Assembly (NCBI GenBank): GCA_934489735.1
Contig: CAKSSR010000008.1
Span: forward strand, 9,564 to 73,563
DNA: 64,000 bases
Source: an uncultured Eubacteriales bacterium
Lineage (GTDB): Bacteria; Bacillota; Clostridia; Oscillospirales; Acutalibacteraceae
Direction of reading: 5' to 3'
Shown here in pieces: positions 50,419 through 60,223 of the stretch. The position numbers and the translations under genes are program-made. The first letter of the stretch is position 1. Each line of letters opens with the position of its first letter. The notes below the pieces were generated by a model, which saw only the letters and a list, made by a program, of their open reading frames with translations, was not told where the DNA came from and made no database searches.

Positions 50419-52452
50419 ATGAATATCAATCAAGCTGAAAAACGTATTGAAGAACTAAGAAAATCAATAGAATATCATAATAAAATGTATTATGACAAAG
50501 ACGATCCGGAAATATCTGATTACGATTATGATATGTTATTAATGGAACTTGAAGCATTGGAAGAGAATTTCCCAACGTTGGTAAGCGATAATTCACCTAC
50601 CAATAAGGTCGGGGGAAGCGCCAGCAGAAAATTCTCACCAGTCAAGCACGTAATTCCAATGGAAAGCCTTCATGATTCATTCTCAAAAGAGAATATAATT
50701 GACTTTTGTAACAGAATATCAAAGGAAATTGAGCATCCACAATTCGTAGTCGAACCAAAAATAGATGGTTTATCAGTCTCATTGGAATATATTAATGGCA
50801 ACTTTGTAAGAGGTTCAACGAGAGGAGACGGAATAACAGGGGAAGATATTACTGAAAACTTAAAAGTTATACAATCTGTCCCAAAAATATTAAACGAACC
50901 TATCCCATTTATTGAGGTCCGTGGAGAAGTCTATATGTCTAATGAGAATTTCTTAAAACTTGTTGAGACTCAGGAACTAAATTCTGAAAAAGTATTTAAA
51001 AATCCAAGAAATGCAGCCGCAGGATCATTAAGACAGAAAAACTCAAAGATAACTGAGTCTAGAAACTTGGATATATTTATCTTTAATATTCAAAGAATTT
51101 CTGGGAAAACAATAAGTACTCATATAGAATCTTTAGAATTATTAAATAAATTAGGATTTACTGTCTTACCTTTTTATAAACTATGTAATGACCAATCTGA
51201 AATTATATATGAAATAGATCGAATAGGAGAAATCAGAGGAAGTCTACAATTTCAAACAGATGGTGCCGTCGTAAAGCTAAATTCATTCAATGATAGAAAT
51301 CTGATAGGCAGTACCTCAAAATTCCCTAAGTGGGCTGAAGCATATAAGTACCCGCCTGAAGAAAAAGAGACTAAACTTCTAGATATAGAAGTAAATGTGG
51401 GAAGGACAGGAGTACTGACACCAATAGCTATATTTGAACCAGTTCACATAGCAGGAAGTACAGTTAGCAGGGCTACATTGCACAATGAGGATTTTATAAA
51501 AGAAAAAGATATAAGGATTGGCGACACTGTGGTAATAAGAAAGGCCGGTGAGATAATTCCTGAAGTCGTTAAAGTAAAACTAGAAAATCGAGAAGAAAAC
51601 TCTAAACCGTTCTCAATGCCAAGACAATGCCCTTCATGCGGATCACTAACATTTCGAGAAGAAAACGAATCAGCTATAAGATGCGAGAATACAGAATGCC
51701 CAGCTCAGTTACTTAGACATTTAATTCACTTTGTATCAAGAGATGGTATGGATATAGATGGCCTGGGTGAGTCTTTGTTAGAAATTTTAGTTAATAACGA
51801 AGAAAATGACGACATAAGACTAATAAATATAGATAAGGGCGTGTCTAGAATTAAGTCTTTGGCAGATATATATAACCTGGACTTTGAAGAAATAACGAAA
51901 ATTAAAGGAATGGGTAAGAAATCTGTGGCTCATCTAAGAGAATCAATAGAAGACTCAAAGAAAAGAGATCTAAGTAAATTAATATATGCATTGGGAATAA
52001 GACATATAGGAGTGCAGGCTGCTAAATTGTTATCTAAAACCTTCAATAATATTGATAAAATAATGAATGCAACATTGGAAGAGATATCATTTATCGATGG
52101 AATTGGAAATATAATGGCACAAAGCGTGATAGATTACTTTTTATTACCGCAGACTAAAGAACTTATATCAAAATTAAAAGAAAAAGGCGTCAATATGTTG
52201 TCTATAGATAATCAAAATGTTGATAAAAGACTTCTAGGAAAGACATTCGTATTGACCGGGACATTAAGTAATTATAATAGATTAGAAGCAACTAAGATAA
52301 TTGAAGACCTTGGTGGAAAAGTGTCTTCATCTGTTTCAAAAAAGACATCATATGTATTGGCTGGCGAAGAAGCCGGAAGCAAACTAGATAAAGCAGTTAA
52401 GCTCGGGATTACTATTTTGAGTGAATCTGACTTTGAAGATATGATCAAATAA
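50419..52452 (+). CDS. ligA: NAD+-dependent DNA ligase
   Basis: This 677-residue enzyme joins nicks in replication and repair. The catalytic lysine is Lys114 in VEPKIDGLS. A zinc finger (CPSCGS, then CENTECPAQ), helix-hairpin-helix repeats (KIKGMGKKS, FIDGIGNIMA) and a C-terminal BRCT domain (KTFVLTGTLSNYNR) are all present and full-length. GAGGAG lies before the ATG. Confidence 0.97.
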   Translation: MNINQAEKRIEELRKSIEYHNKMYYDKDDPEISDYDYDMLLMELEALEENFPTLVSDNSPTNKVGGSASRKFSPVKHVIPMESLHDSFSKENIIDFCNRISKEIEHPQFVVEPKIDGLSVSLEYINGNFVRGSTRGDGITGEDITENLKVIQSVPKILNEPIPFIEVRGEVYMSNENFLKLVETQELNSEKVFKNPRNAAAGSLRQKNSKITESRNLDIFIFNIQRISGKTISTHIESLELLNKLGFTVLPFYKLCNDQSEIIYEIDRIGEIRGSLQFQTDGAVVKLNSFNDRNLIGSTSKFPKWAEAYKYPPEEKETKLLDIEVNVGRTGVLTPIAIFEPVHIAGSTVSRATLHNEDFIKEKDIRIGDTVVIRKAGEIIPEVVKVKLENREENSKPFSMPRQCPSCGSLTFREENESAIRCENTECPAQLLRHLIHFVSRDGMDIDGLGESLLEILVNNEENDDIRLINIDKGVSRIKSLADIYNLDFEEITKIKGMGKKSVAHLRESIEDSKKRDLSKLIYALGIRHIGVQAAKLLSKTFNNIDKIMNATLEEISFIDGIGNIMAQSVIDYFLLPQTKELISKLKEKGVNMLSIDNQNVDKRLLGKTFVLTGTLSNYNRLEATKIIEDLGGKVSSSVSKKTSYVLAGEEAGSKLDKAVKLGITILSESDFEDMIK

Positions 52453-52458
52453 TAAAAA

Positions 52459-52489
52459 AGAGTAGGAGATTTATTCTGTTTCCTACTCT
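52459..52489 (+). terminator. Terminator after ligA
   Basis: AGAGTAGGA pairs perfectly with TCCTACTCT across a 13-base loop; CTTTCTT follows. A-rich sequence on the left may let it serve the convergent gene too. Confidence 0.8.
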
Positions 52490-52505
52490 CTTTCTTATTA
52501 TATTG

Positions 52506-53522
52506 CTATTGTATTTCTATTATATTCTTGACATTTTCAAGTATCTGGTCATATATTCTTAAATTAGTCTCACAGTCTGATATGTTGCAGAAGCAAGATG
52601 ATATCTTTCTGAAGTTATTTAAATCAAATAGGTCATCTGTTGCTGTCTTTTCATCAACATTCTTTAATATTAGATAATAATTCTCACCTTTTTTTATCAA
52701 TTTGAATTCACTATTACTGTCTCTGTCATTCGTTATATAACCTTTCTCTAAAACTTGATAAAGTCTTTCTATTTCAGAATCTCCTATTCCTAAACAAAAT
52801 TCCATACATATCTCTTCAAACAGTCTGTCCCCTCCATTAAATCTCACGTGGTATACTTCATCTGGTACCTTACAGTATAATTTTAATTCTTCTTGAGGTA
52901 CCAAGCCAAAAATTTGCTTTATTGTGTCCTTATTTTTCACATTAAAGTAATAACCTCTATACTCGAACACATTCTTGCTATCTATAGTCGGATCCTTTTC
53001 ATTGTCATTTAAAATATCATCAGAAAAACACTTTACACATTCAAATGAATTTAATTTTTCAATCAAATCTTTATATGACTTTACCTCTGTATTTTCAATC
53101 AAAAAATTAATTTTTTCTATTAGATCATTATCATCTGTCACTGGATTTTTAATTTCTCTCTTGAAGAAATCATATTTTGTATCCAATTTTAATATGGTCT
53201 CAGGCAAAGGCAAGTAATCATCTGAATTTTTGGCACTCGACTTATTTAAAATATGATCATCTTCTAAATAAACCGACTCATATTTCACATTGTTCTTCAT
53301 AGATTGTACTACTGACTTTAATTTCGATAAAGCACTGCTAGTATCTTCTTTCTTGAGCACCTCCGGATTCTTACATGTTACCATTTTATTTACCATGTTA
53401 TCAAAATTATCATCCTTTAAATTAAATAATACTTTTCCCCAGATAAATAAACTATCACTGTCAAGCACATCAAGCTTCTCATCCGTTAAAAATTCGCAGT
53501 TTTTAATTTCAAAATCTGGCAT
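52506..53522 (-). CDS. Unknown acidic protein, paralogue of the next gene (338 aa)
   Basis: I do not recognise it. There is no signal peptide or membrane segment. The stretch DSLFIWGKVLFNLKDDN near residue 25 matches DLYLWGNVLLKLNDSN of the neighbour, and both carry an LEDDH[IV]LN motif and similar C-termini. The ATG at 53522 has GGGG eight bases upstream; an in-frame GTG at 53531 overlaps it. The two share a transcript with an 18-base gap. Confidence 0.62.
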   Translation of the reverse strand: MPDFEIKNCEFLTDEKLDVLDSDSLFIWGKVLFNLKDDNFDNMVNKMVTCKNPEVLKKEDTSSALSKLKSVVQSMKNNVKYESVYLEDDHILNKSSAKNSDDYLPLPETILKLDTKYDFFKREIKNPVTDDNDLIEKINFLIENTEVKSYKDLIEKLNSFECVKCFSDDILNDNEKDPTIDSKNVFEYRGYYFNVKNKDTIKQIFGLVPQEELKLYCKVPDEVYHVRFNGGDRLFEEICMEFCLGIGDSEIERLYQVLEKGYITNDRDSNSEFKLIKKGENYYLILKNVDEKTATDDLFDLNNFRKISSCFCNISDCETNLRIYDQILENVKNIIEIQ

Positions 53523-53540
53523 ACATTTCACCCCATCTCA

Positions 53541-54491
53541 TCATAAGTCAGAATAATTTAAACTTTTCTTTATTATATCAAAGATAATGCCTCTGTTTTC
53601 TTGACTTGAATTAGCACAGTTCACCGACATATAATTCAATATTGGATAAAAGCCTTCAATGTCTTCTAGTCTACAGTCATTTATGTAATATAAATTGTCC
53701 TTTTTATATACTCTATAATCATTTATGTCAGCGTCTGATGAAAACATGGATGAAGTCATTTGTCCATTGTCTAAAATTTCATACATCTTTTTAATATTTC
53801 CTTCCATGTTCCCTCCAAATTTCTCATATATTTCTTTAATAGCATTTAAGTAATTTATACCCTTGATACCTTCCGGTACAAAACAATATCGACTCATTAC
53901 TGGATCTATATCAATATTCAATAGTCTCCTTATTGTTGATTCACTATTGTAATTATAATAGAAGTTATGACCTGTCATAAATACTTCCCCTGTCTTTATT
54001 AATCCATTTTCATCAAATATGTCCTCATCATAAAATTTTATCATCTGGCATGAATTAATCTTATCTTTTAATTCGTCATAACTATTTATTTCAAATTTTT
54101 CTACTAAATTGTCTACCAATTGTCTAAGATTGTCACTTCCCATATTATTTAAAGCAATTTCATCTATCAGCCCCTGATTCTTCAATTTTGCCAATAGCCC
54201 ACCTAATGATAAACCTTTTGAATCCAATCCATTTAATACATGATCATCTTCTAACTCAATGCTTTTCTGCGCTTTAAACATGTTAGTAAATCCTTCAAAT
54301 ATTCTAGTTATTATATTACTATTGCTACTAGAATAATTCTCCGCTTCCTTTGCAATTATTATTCTATTTAAGACCTCCTTTAAATTTGAGTCATTCAATT
54401 TAAGCAAAACGTTGCCCCACAGATACAAATCCTTCTTATCCCTATCTATATCTACATCATTATCTAAAAAATCAAAGTTATATTTTTTCAT
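53541..54491 (-). CDS. Unknown acidic protein, paralogue of the previous gene (316 aa)
   Basis: I do not recognise it. It is soluble and acidic, with an N-terminal DLYLWGNVLLKLNDSN motif and an LEDDHVLNGLDSKGLSLGG segment. The C-terminal half is mixed alpha/beta, with Tyr-rich stretches. The ATG at 54491 has GGAG eight bases upstream. Behind it lies a clear promoter. The function is unknown; the pair looks like a lineage-specific duplication. Confidence 0.62.
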   Translation of the reverse strand: MKKYNFDFLDNDVDIDRDKKDLYLWGNVLLKLNDSNLKEVLNRIIIAKEAENYSSSNSNIITRIFEGFTNMFKAQKSIELEDDHVLNGLDSKGLSLGGLLAKLKNQGLIDEIALNNMGSDNLRQLVDNLVEKFEINSYDELKDKINSCQMIKFYDEDIFDENGLIKTGEVFMTGHNFYYNYNSESTIRRLLNIDIDPVMSRYCFVPEGIKGINYLNAIKEIYEKFGGNMEGNIKKMYEILDNGQMTSSMFSSDADINDYRVYKKDNLYYINDCRLEDIEGFYPILNYMSVNCANSSQENRGIIFDIIKKSLNYSDL

Positions 54492-54524
54492 AATCTTCAC
54501 TCCTTTTTTAAAATTATTATCTAT

Positions 54525-54553
54525 ATTATATCATATATCTCAAAAAATTGCAA
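54525..54553 (-). promoter_or_regulatory. Promoter of the paralogous unknown pair
   Basis: TTGCAA and TATAAT are 17 bases apart on the minus strand, in the divergent gap before the lysozyme gene. Confidence 0.7.
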
Positions 54554-54724
54554 CAAAAATAAATTTATTATTCAAAATTCCTTTAAGTTTTATAATACCG
54601 CACCTTTTAATACATAATCATTTTTTATACATAAAGGGACTTGCATTTTATCATCAAAATATGTAATATATATATATCAATTATCAATTGATTAAAAAAC
54701 TAATAGATTTGGATGTGATTTATA

Positions 54725-55798
54725 TTGAAAATTATACTATTTAAAAACGTCAATTTATTATTATTTATCATTTTGTTTGTCATCTTTCAAGTATTCTTTA
54801 CAAACTTTTATACAAATGCTAAAAATATTAGCAGACAGAAGAAATCTAATAGCAATATATCAACGATTGATAACAATTCTTTAGAAAAACGATGGTCATT
54901 TAAATCTGTTCAACTAAAGTATGACAAAAGAAATAAAATCCTAGATATAAGGACTAATGTGACAAATAAGAACAGCTCTCTTAAATATAACTTCTACTGG
55001 CGAGAGACTTTGAAGAACAGATCAGGAAAAATAAATAACCCCTGTAATCTATCTGATATAAAATGGTTAATTCCGGAATACGGCAACTACATAATTTCTG
55101 TAGAAGTAAGCGATAATTCAAATATAAAAAAGAAAATTGATAAATCTATTGGAGTAATTGATCAATCAATATGCATACAGGGAGTAGATGTCTCCTGTTG
55201 GCAGCGACAAATAGACTGGGATAAAGTTAAAGACAATAGCAAGATAAAATTCGCTATGATTAGGACAGGATTTGGTAGGAATGAGCCAAAGCAGAAGGAC
55301 TCGTGGTTTGATATAAATTATGAAAATGCTAAAAAAGCTAATATAGATGTTGGCGCATATCACTACAGTTATGCAAAAACAGTCCAGGATGCATTAAATG
55401 AAGCTGAATTTTGTCTATCTATAATCAATAACAGGCAATTAGAATATCCAGTAGTCTTTGACATTGAAGACCCCTCACAATATAAAGTAAATCGTCGTAC
55501 TCTGACTAACATATGTAAAGCATTTTGTGAAAGAATTAGACAAGCTGGTTACATGCCAATGATATACTCAAATAAGAGGTTTATAGAGAATTATCTATAT
55601 TCTAAAGAATTGTTTCCAAAGTATGACCTCTGGTTCTCTAATTGGAATTCTTACCCTTGTTTACATTGTCAAATGTGGCAATATACCGACAAAGGACGAA
55701 TAAAAGGTATCAATAATGGAGTAAAAATTGTAGATTTGAATTACTGCTATAAAGATTATCCTAAGTATATAAAAGAACATCATTTAAATAAATATTAA
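54725..55798 (+). CDS. GH25-type lysozyme (exported)
   Basis: This 357-residue protein has an N-terminal signal or anchor helix (about 11-30), then a short beta-rich domain, then a GH25 lysozyme domain: QGVDVSCWQRQIDWDKVK (catalytic Asp), VVFDIEDPSQYK and LWFSNWNSYPC with a final WQYTDKG. GH25 enzymes cut the MurNAc-GlcNAc bond of peptidoglycan. The start is TTG at 54725, with GGATGTGA upstream. It could act in wall turnover or in sporulation; no specific clue is present. Confidence 0.88.
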   Translation: MKIILFKNVNLLLFIILFVIFQVFFTNFYTNAKNISRQKKSNSNISTIDNNSLEKRWSFKSVQLKYDKRNKILDIRTNVTNKNSSLKYNFYWRETLKNRSGKINNPCNLSDIKWLIPEYGNYIISVEVSDNSNIKKKIDKSIGVIDQSICIQGVDVSCWQRQIDWDKVKDNSKIKFAMIRTGFGRNEPKQKDSWFDINYENAKKANIDVGAYHYSYAKTVQDALNEAEFCLSIINNRQLEYPVVFDIEDPSQYKVNRRTLTNICKAFCERIRQAGYMPMIYSNKRFIENYLYSKELFPKYDLWFSNWNSYPCLHCQMWQYTDKGRIKGINNGVKIVDLNYCYKDYPKYIKEHHLNKY

Positions 55799-55812
55799 AC
55801 GGGAGAGACATT

Positions 55813-56697
55813 ATGAGAAAATTTATTACAATTATTATGCTGACTGTGATAATATTAAGTCCTATGACAATATATGCTTCAGAAAATAAAGACAATCATC
55901 CAATAAATAATAAAGAAATTGAATCAGAAATATACAATCTTGAATCAATTTTAAAATATTTGACTTCCCCTTACGAAATCGTCAACGATAATAAGCCATA
56001 TTTTAATAAATTTGATTATTCTGCTGATAAAACATTTAAAAATTTTAGCAAACTGGATAACCTTGGACGATGTGGTCAAGCAATTGCTTGCCTTGGATTT
56101 GAATCAATCAATGAAAATGAACCAGAAGAACAAAATTATGATAAATTTGAACCATCTGGATACCATACTAATAAATATGACTTTATAGAAGGTGAATATT
56201 TATATAAATGCTGTCAGCTGATAAGTTGTAGATTGTCAGGAGAATTTAACAACGAGAACCTAATAACTGGCACTCAATATATGAATGCAAATGGATTGAA
56301 TTACTTTGAAAACAAAATAATAGATTATTTAAAAGAAAACAAACAAAATCATGTAATTTATAGAGTCACCCCTCTGTTTTGTAACGATAATCTGTTATCG
56401 AGTGGAATTGAACTAGAAGCAGAAGCACTGGAAGATGATAAGTTACGCTTTAACGTTTTTATTTATAATATACAACCTCCAGTTGACATCGATTATGCAA
56501 ATGGTGACAATTTCCTTCTTCCTGAAGACGAACCTCAAGAATTACCTTACATAGTCAATGTAAATACTAAAAGATTTCATAAGCCCAATTGCCCTTTTGT
56601 TAAATTAATTGATGGACGCCATATACGATCTATAACCTACGACCGTAACAAACTAATTATTACAAATCATATGCCATGTAAAAAGTGTAAGCCGTAA
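55813..56697 (+). CDS. Exported nuclease-like protein with altered active site plus Cys-rich C-terminal domain (294 aa)
   Basis: A signal peptide occupies residues 1-21. The middle region (YDFIEGEYLYKCCQLISCRL, NENLITGTQYMN, GLNYFENKIIDYL, VIYRVTPLF) matches DNA/RNA non-specific endonucleases of the EndA/Spd type. In active members the motif is R-x-H-L-I; here it reads CCQLIS, so the catalytic His appears lost. A C-terminal domain (YIVNVNTKRFHKPNCPFVK to HMPCKKCKP) has the Cys and His pattern of a small zinc-binding module. It follows the lysozyme gene by 14 bases. Confidence 0.78.
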   Translation: MRKFITIIMLTVIILSPMTIYASENKDNHPINNKEIESEIYNLESILKYLTSPYEIVNDNKPYFNKFDYSADKTFKNFSKLDNLGRCGQAIACLGFESINENEPEEQNYDKFEPSGYHTNKYDFIEGEYLYKCCQLISCRLSGEFNNENLITGTQYMNANGLNYFENKIIDYLKENKQNHVIYRVTPLFCNDNLLSSGIELEAEALEDDKLRFNVFIYNIQPPVDIDYANGDNFLLPEDEPQELPYIVNVNTKRFHKPNCPFVKLIDGRHIRSITYDRNKLIITNHMPCKKCKP

Positions 56698-56721
56698 ACA
56701 AAATATATATAATAAGTAAAA

Positions 56722-56752
56722 AGCAGTCTAGAAAATTTAATCTTAGACTGCT
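56722..56752. terminator. Bidirectional terminator between convergent genes
   Basis: AGCAGTCTA pairs perfectly with TAGACTGCT across a 13-base loop. A-rich on one side and T-rich on the other, it separates the nuclease-like gene from the ECF-like gene. Confidence 0.8.
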
Positions 56753-56767
56753 AATTTTAATATATCT

Positions 56768-57277
56768 TTAACGATGATTTACTTTTTCTAAATGTGGCAC
56801 AACAATCCATGCTATAGTCATACCTATTGTTGCAGTAATTAACTGCGGCCAACTAAATAAATATAACATCTTGCTTGCTTTACTTGATGCTATCCCAAGG
56901 ATGACAATTATCAGCCTAACCGATGCATATATGAACAATGCCTTAGATAGTATAGGAATGACAAACCTCAAGATATCATTTTTTATCGCATGGTTTAAAA
57001 ATATAAATAAAAAATTACTAACTGCTATGAATGGGACAAATATGACTGGCATTGGCATGCCAAATAATACTGCACATAATGGAGTAATGCAACATATTAT
57101 ACTCCCTCTACCAATCCCTACTAATTTGCTAGAGATCAGTAAGCAAGCGTTCACCAATGAACCAGTTAAGACATTCCCAAATATGCCTAATGGGATCATT
57201 CTGCTACTTAATTGTATTGCAACTGTTAATGCCGCTAATAGTCCCGTTAATACTACTAATCTAAAGTTCTCTTTCAT
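56768..57277 (-). CDS. ECF-transporter S-component-like membrane protein
   Basis: This 169-residue protein has five to six transmembrane segments. The N-terminal pattern (RLVVLTGLLAALTVAIQL) and VGIGRGSIICCITPL fit ECF substrate-binding subunits. It follows nagA with no gap and has a weak ribosome binding site, so coupled translation is likely. The ligand is unknown; a link to amino-sugar or vitamin uptake is possible by position only. Confidence 0.6.
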   Translation of the reverse strand: MKENFRLVVLTGLLAALTVAIQLSSRMIPLGIFGNVLTGSLVNACLLISSKLVGIGRGSIICCITPLCAVLFGMPMPVIFVPFIAVSNFLFIFLNHAIKNDILRFVIPILSKALFIYASVRLIIVILGIASSKASKMLYLFSWPQLITATIGMTIAWIVVPHLEKVNHR

Positions 57278-58408
57278 TTAAAAAATCATTCTACCCCTCT
57301 TAAATACCTTCTTTAAATTTAATTCTTTATCTATTAAAACAATATCTGCATATTTTCCTTCCCTTATGCTACCTATTGAGTCGCTGATCCCTAATCTTGT
57401 AGCAGGATTTATCGTCGCAGCCTTGACTGCGTCTTCTAATTTTATGCCATATTCAACGCAGTTCCTGATACATTGTAAAATATTAGTTGAAGATCCCGCT
57501 ATTGTTCCGTCCATTAGCGTCGCTTTGCCATCTTTTAACGACACTTCTTGACCTCCTAACATATATTTACCATTTTCCATGCCTGCTGCACTCATTGAGT
57601 CGCTTATTAGTATAAGTTTGTCTCTATTTACTAACTTAAACATTGCTCTTATCATAGAAGGGTGGACGTGGATTCCATCACATATTAATTCTACAAATAT
57701 GTCTTTGTCTATCGCTGCCCCAATTACCCCTGGGTCCCTGTGTAAAAACGATGGCATCGCATTGTATGCATGTGTTATGCTTTTTATTCCCGCTTCTATC
57801 GCTTTTATTGATGTCTCATAATCAGAATCTGTATGTGCTATAGTCGTTATTACATCTTTGCTTACTTTTTTCACAAAGTCTATCCCTTTTTTCATCTCCG
57901 GAGCTAGTGCCACTACTTTTATGTTATTACCGCTCACTTTTTGCAAGTCTAAAAATAAATTTTCATCCGGTTCTAATATGTCTTTCTCACTTTGTGCTCC
58001 TTTTTTCTTCGGATTAATAAACGGCCCCTCTAAATATATCCCAAGTGGTTCAGCATACTTACTCCCATTGCTTATATATTGATACAAAGTCTTTAATATT
58101 TCTTTCAATTCTTCGATAGATAACGTCATCGTAGTAAACATAAACGACGTAATCCCATTGCTCGCATAAAACTTAGACATTTCTTCATATCCTTTTATGT
58201 CCTTGTCACATGTGTCGTACCCTTTGCACCCATGCGTATGACTGTCTATCAATCCTGGAATCAAGTAACAACCATCAGCATCAATCTCTTCATCTTCCCC
58301 TGACACTATGTCATCATTTATCTTAGATATCTTGTCTCCAGCTATACAAAGATCACCTTTTTTAAATTTAAAGTCATCCATTAAAATACTTGCATTTCTT
58401 ATTACCAT
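57278..58408 (-). CDS. nagA: N-acetylglucosamine-6-phosphate deacetylase
   Basis: This protein of about 376 residues is an amidohydrolase: LIDSHTHGCKGYDT, YLEGPFINPKKKGAQ, TIAHTDSDYET, THAYNAMPSF, DGIHVHP and LISDSMSAAG. It removes acetate from GlcNAc-6-phosphate. The ATG at 58408 has GGGGGG six bases upstream. It lies between the PTS gene and the ECF-like gene; a PTS that phosphorylates GlcNAc would supply its substrate. Confidence 0.94.
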   Translation of the reverse strand: MVIRNASILMDDFKFKKGDLCIAGDKISKINDDIVSGEDEEIDADGCYLIPGLIDSHTHGCKGYDTCDKDIKGYEEMSKFYASNGITSFMFTTMTLSIEELKEILKTLYQYISNGSKYAEPLGIYLEGPFINPKKKGAQSEKDILEPDENLFLDLQKVSGNNIKVVALAPEMKKGIDFVKKVSKDVITTIAHTDSDYETSIKAIEAGIKSITHAYNAMPSFLHRDPGVIGAAIDKDIFVELICDGIHVHPSMIRAMFKLVNRDKLILISDSMSAAGMENGKYMLGGQEVSLKDGKATLMDGTIAGSSTNILQCIRNCVEYGIKLEDAVKAATINPATRLGISDSIGSIREGKYADIVLIDKELNLKKVFKRGRMIF

Positions 58409-58438
58409 ACATTTCCCCCCTAACAAAAGATTTCATAA

Positions 58439-59647
58439 TTACTTACTCTTATTATCTAATCCATCAAATGGTTCGTCATCTGACCTGCCAGGTGTCGGAA
58501 TGTTGAATTTCTTTATCATGAATACAAATATTATAAAATATACTACTCCTACTACTAAACCAATCGGAATTAGTAACCACGCTTTCTCAGCTTTATTAAA
58601 ATTCATTATATAATCTATCAATCCCGCTGAAAAAGTAAAACTATCTCTAATTCCTAGTACTTGACATAAGGCTACGCTTATCCCTGTTAATATCCCATGG
58701 ATAATAAATAATGGCAGTGAGCTAAACATAAACAAATATTCAATTGGACTTGTTATCCCTGTCAAAAATGAGGTCAAAGCAACTGATATCATTGCGCCAC
58801 CTACAACTGGTTTGTTCTTCTTAGTCGCACATACGTATATAGCTAATGCTATCGCTGGCATTGCAAACATCATTATCGGATAAAAGCCTGCTGTAAACAT
58901 TCCTCCATCTGGGTCACCTGCAAAGAACCTATTCAAATCCCCTGTTACAACTGTTCCATCCGGCTTTGTATATGATCCACAATTAAACCAAATGAAGAAG
59001 TTCAATACGTGATGCAAGCCTAATGGAAGTAACACTCTGTTTAATGCCCCGTAAATAAATGCTCCTACTCCTCCTGAAATTACCATCCATCTTGCAAAGC
59101 AGTCTAAACCATTTTGAAAAACCGGCCATATCCATCCAAATATTATTCCAAATAATATTGCAAACCCGCCAGTTATTATTGGTACAAACCTCTTGCCCCC
59201 AAAAAAGGCAAGCCATTCAGGTAATTTTGTATCATGAAACTTATTATAACATAGACCTGCGATGACCCCTGCTATAATCCCCCCAAAATGTGCCATCTTT
59301 ACTTCAGGTGCTCCATGCGGCATGTCTCCAAATATAGATCCTGTCAAAATAGCGTAGTTAGTCGCTTTAGCTGATGCATTTAATATAAAATATGCCACTG
59401 CACCGGCTAGTCCTGCTGCTCCATCGTTACCCTCAGCCAATCCAAGTGCTATTCCTATTGCAAAAATAAGAGGTAAATTTGAAAACAATACATCCCCTGC
59501 GTGAGCAAGTAATGGAATTCCTAACATATGCGGTTGACCCAATGCCAACAGAATACCTGCTATCGGTAAGACTGCTATTGGTAGCATAAGTGCTTTTCCT
59601 AACTTTTGCACATTCTCTAATATCTTTTTATTAGATTTTTCATTCAT
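58439..59647 (-). CDS. PTS EIIC permease, likely N-acetylglucosamine/glucose type
   Basis: This protein of about 402 residues is a glucose-superfamily EIIC with the family start LGKALMLPIAVLPIAGILLALG, GLHHVLNFFIWF and TGITSPIEYLFMF. There is no fused EIIB or EIIA domain: the C-terminus ends in a short acidic tail (GRSDDEPFDGLDNKSK). Position before nagA suggests N-acetylglucosamine. EIIB and EIIA must be supplied from elsewhere. The ATG at 59647 has GGGGGAG upstream. Confidence 0.88.
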   Translation of the reverse strand: MNEKSNKKILENVQKLGKALMLPIAVLPIAGILLALGQPHMLGIPLLAHAGDVLFSNLPLIFAIGIALGLAEGNDGAAGLAGAVAYFILNASAKATNYAILTGSIFGDMPHGAPEVKMAHFGGIIAGVIAGLCYNKFHDTKLPEWLAFFGGKRFVPIITGGFAILFGIIFGWIWPVFQNGLDCFARWMVISGGVGAFIYGALNRVLLPLGLHHVLNFFIWFNCGSYTKPDGTVVTGDLNRFFAGDPDGGMFTAGFYPIMMFAMPAIALAIYVCATKKNKPVVGGAMISVALTSFLTGITSPIEYLFMFSSLPLFIIHGILTGISVALCQVLGIRDSFTFSAGLIDYIMNFNKAEKAWLLIPIGLVVGVVYFIIFVFMIKKFNIPTPGRSDDEPFDGLDNKSK

Positions 59648-59674
59648 AGGCACTCCCCCTATAAAAATATAATA

Positions 59675-60196
59675 TCAAAGTTCCATTTCTATTGCCTGTT
59701 TAGATATTAATGACTTCTTTGTATCTATTATTCTTTGATTCTTTGATCCCCTAAATTTTAAATCAAATGTTTTTTCTTCCAATATAAATGGACCATCGAT
59801 TAAAATATCTATATTTTCTAATAGATCTTTCCACCCGCTCCCTTCCTCTAAGTGATTTATCAAATATTCAAATTTATATCCGGTATATGATATAACATTA
59901 AGTCCGCTTCCACTCTCATGAATTCTCTTTGCAAGCTCAGCCAATACCTTAGCTTGACAAAAGGGTTCTCCCCCTGAGAAAGTAATTCCAGACAATAAAG
60001 GATTTTTATCTATCTCTTTCATTACTTCTTCTATTAAGACGTCCTTCCCTCCGTCAAATGCATGAGTCTGTGGATTATGGCATCCCTTACAATTATGTGG
60101 GCAGCCTTGTACAAATATTACTAATCTTATTCCCGGACCATCTACTATTGATTCTTTTATTATACCTGAAACTCTTATTTTGTCAACGTTATCCAT
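59675..60196 (-). CDS. nrdG: Anaerobic ribonucleotide reductase activating protein
   Basis: This 173-residue radical SAM protein has CPHNCKGC (CxxxCxxC) and SGGEPFCQ. It makes the glycyl radical on NrdD in the absence of oxygen. It lies 27 bases after the nrdD stop codon, with AGGATTAATA before the ATG, in the standard nrdD-nrdG order. Confidence 0.94.
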   Translation of the reverse strand: MDNVDKIRVSGIIKESIVDGPGIRLVIFVQGCPHNCKGCHNPQTHAFDGGKDVLIEEVMKEIDKNPLLSGITFSGGEPFCQAKVLAELAKRIHESGSGLNVISYTGYKFEYLINHLEEGSGWKDLLENIDILIDGPFILEEKTFDLKFRGSKNQRIIDTKKSLISKQAIEMEL

Positions 60197-60223
60197 TATT
60201 AATCCTTCTTCATCATTATTATT

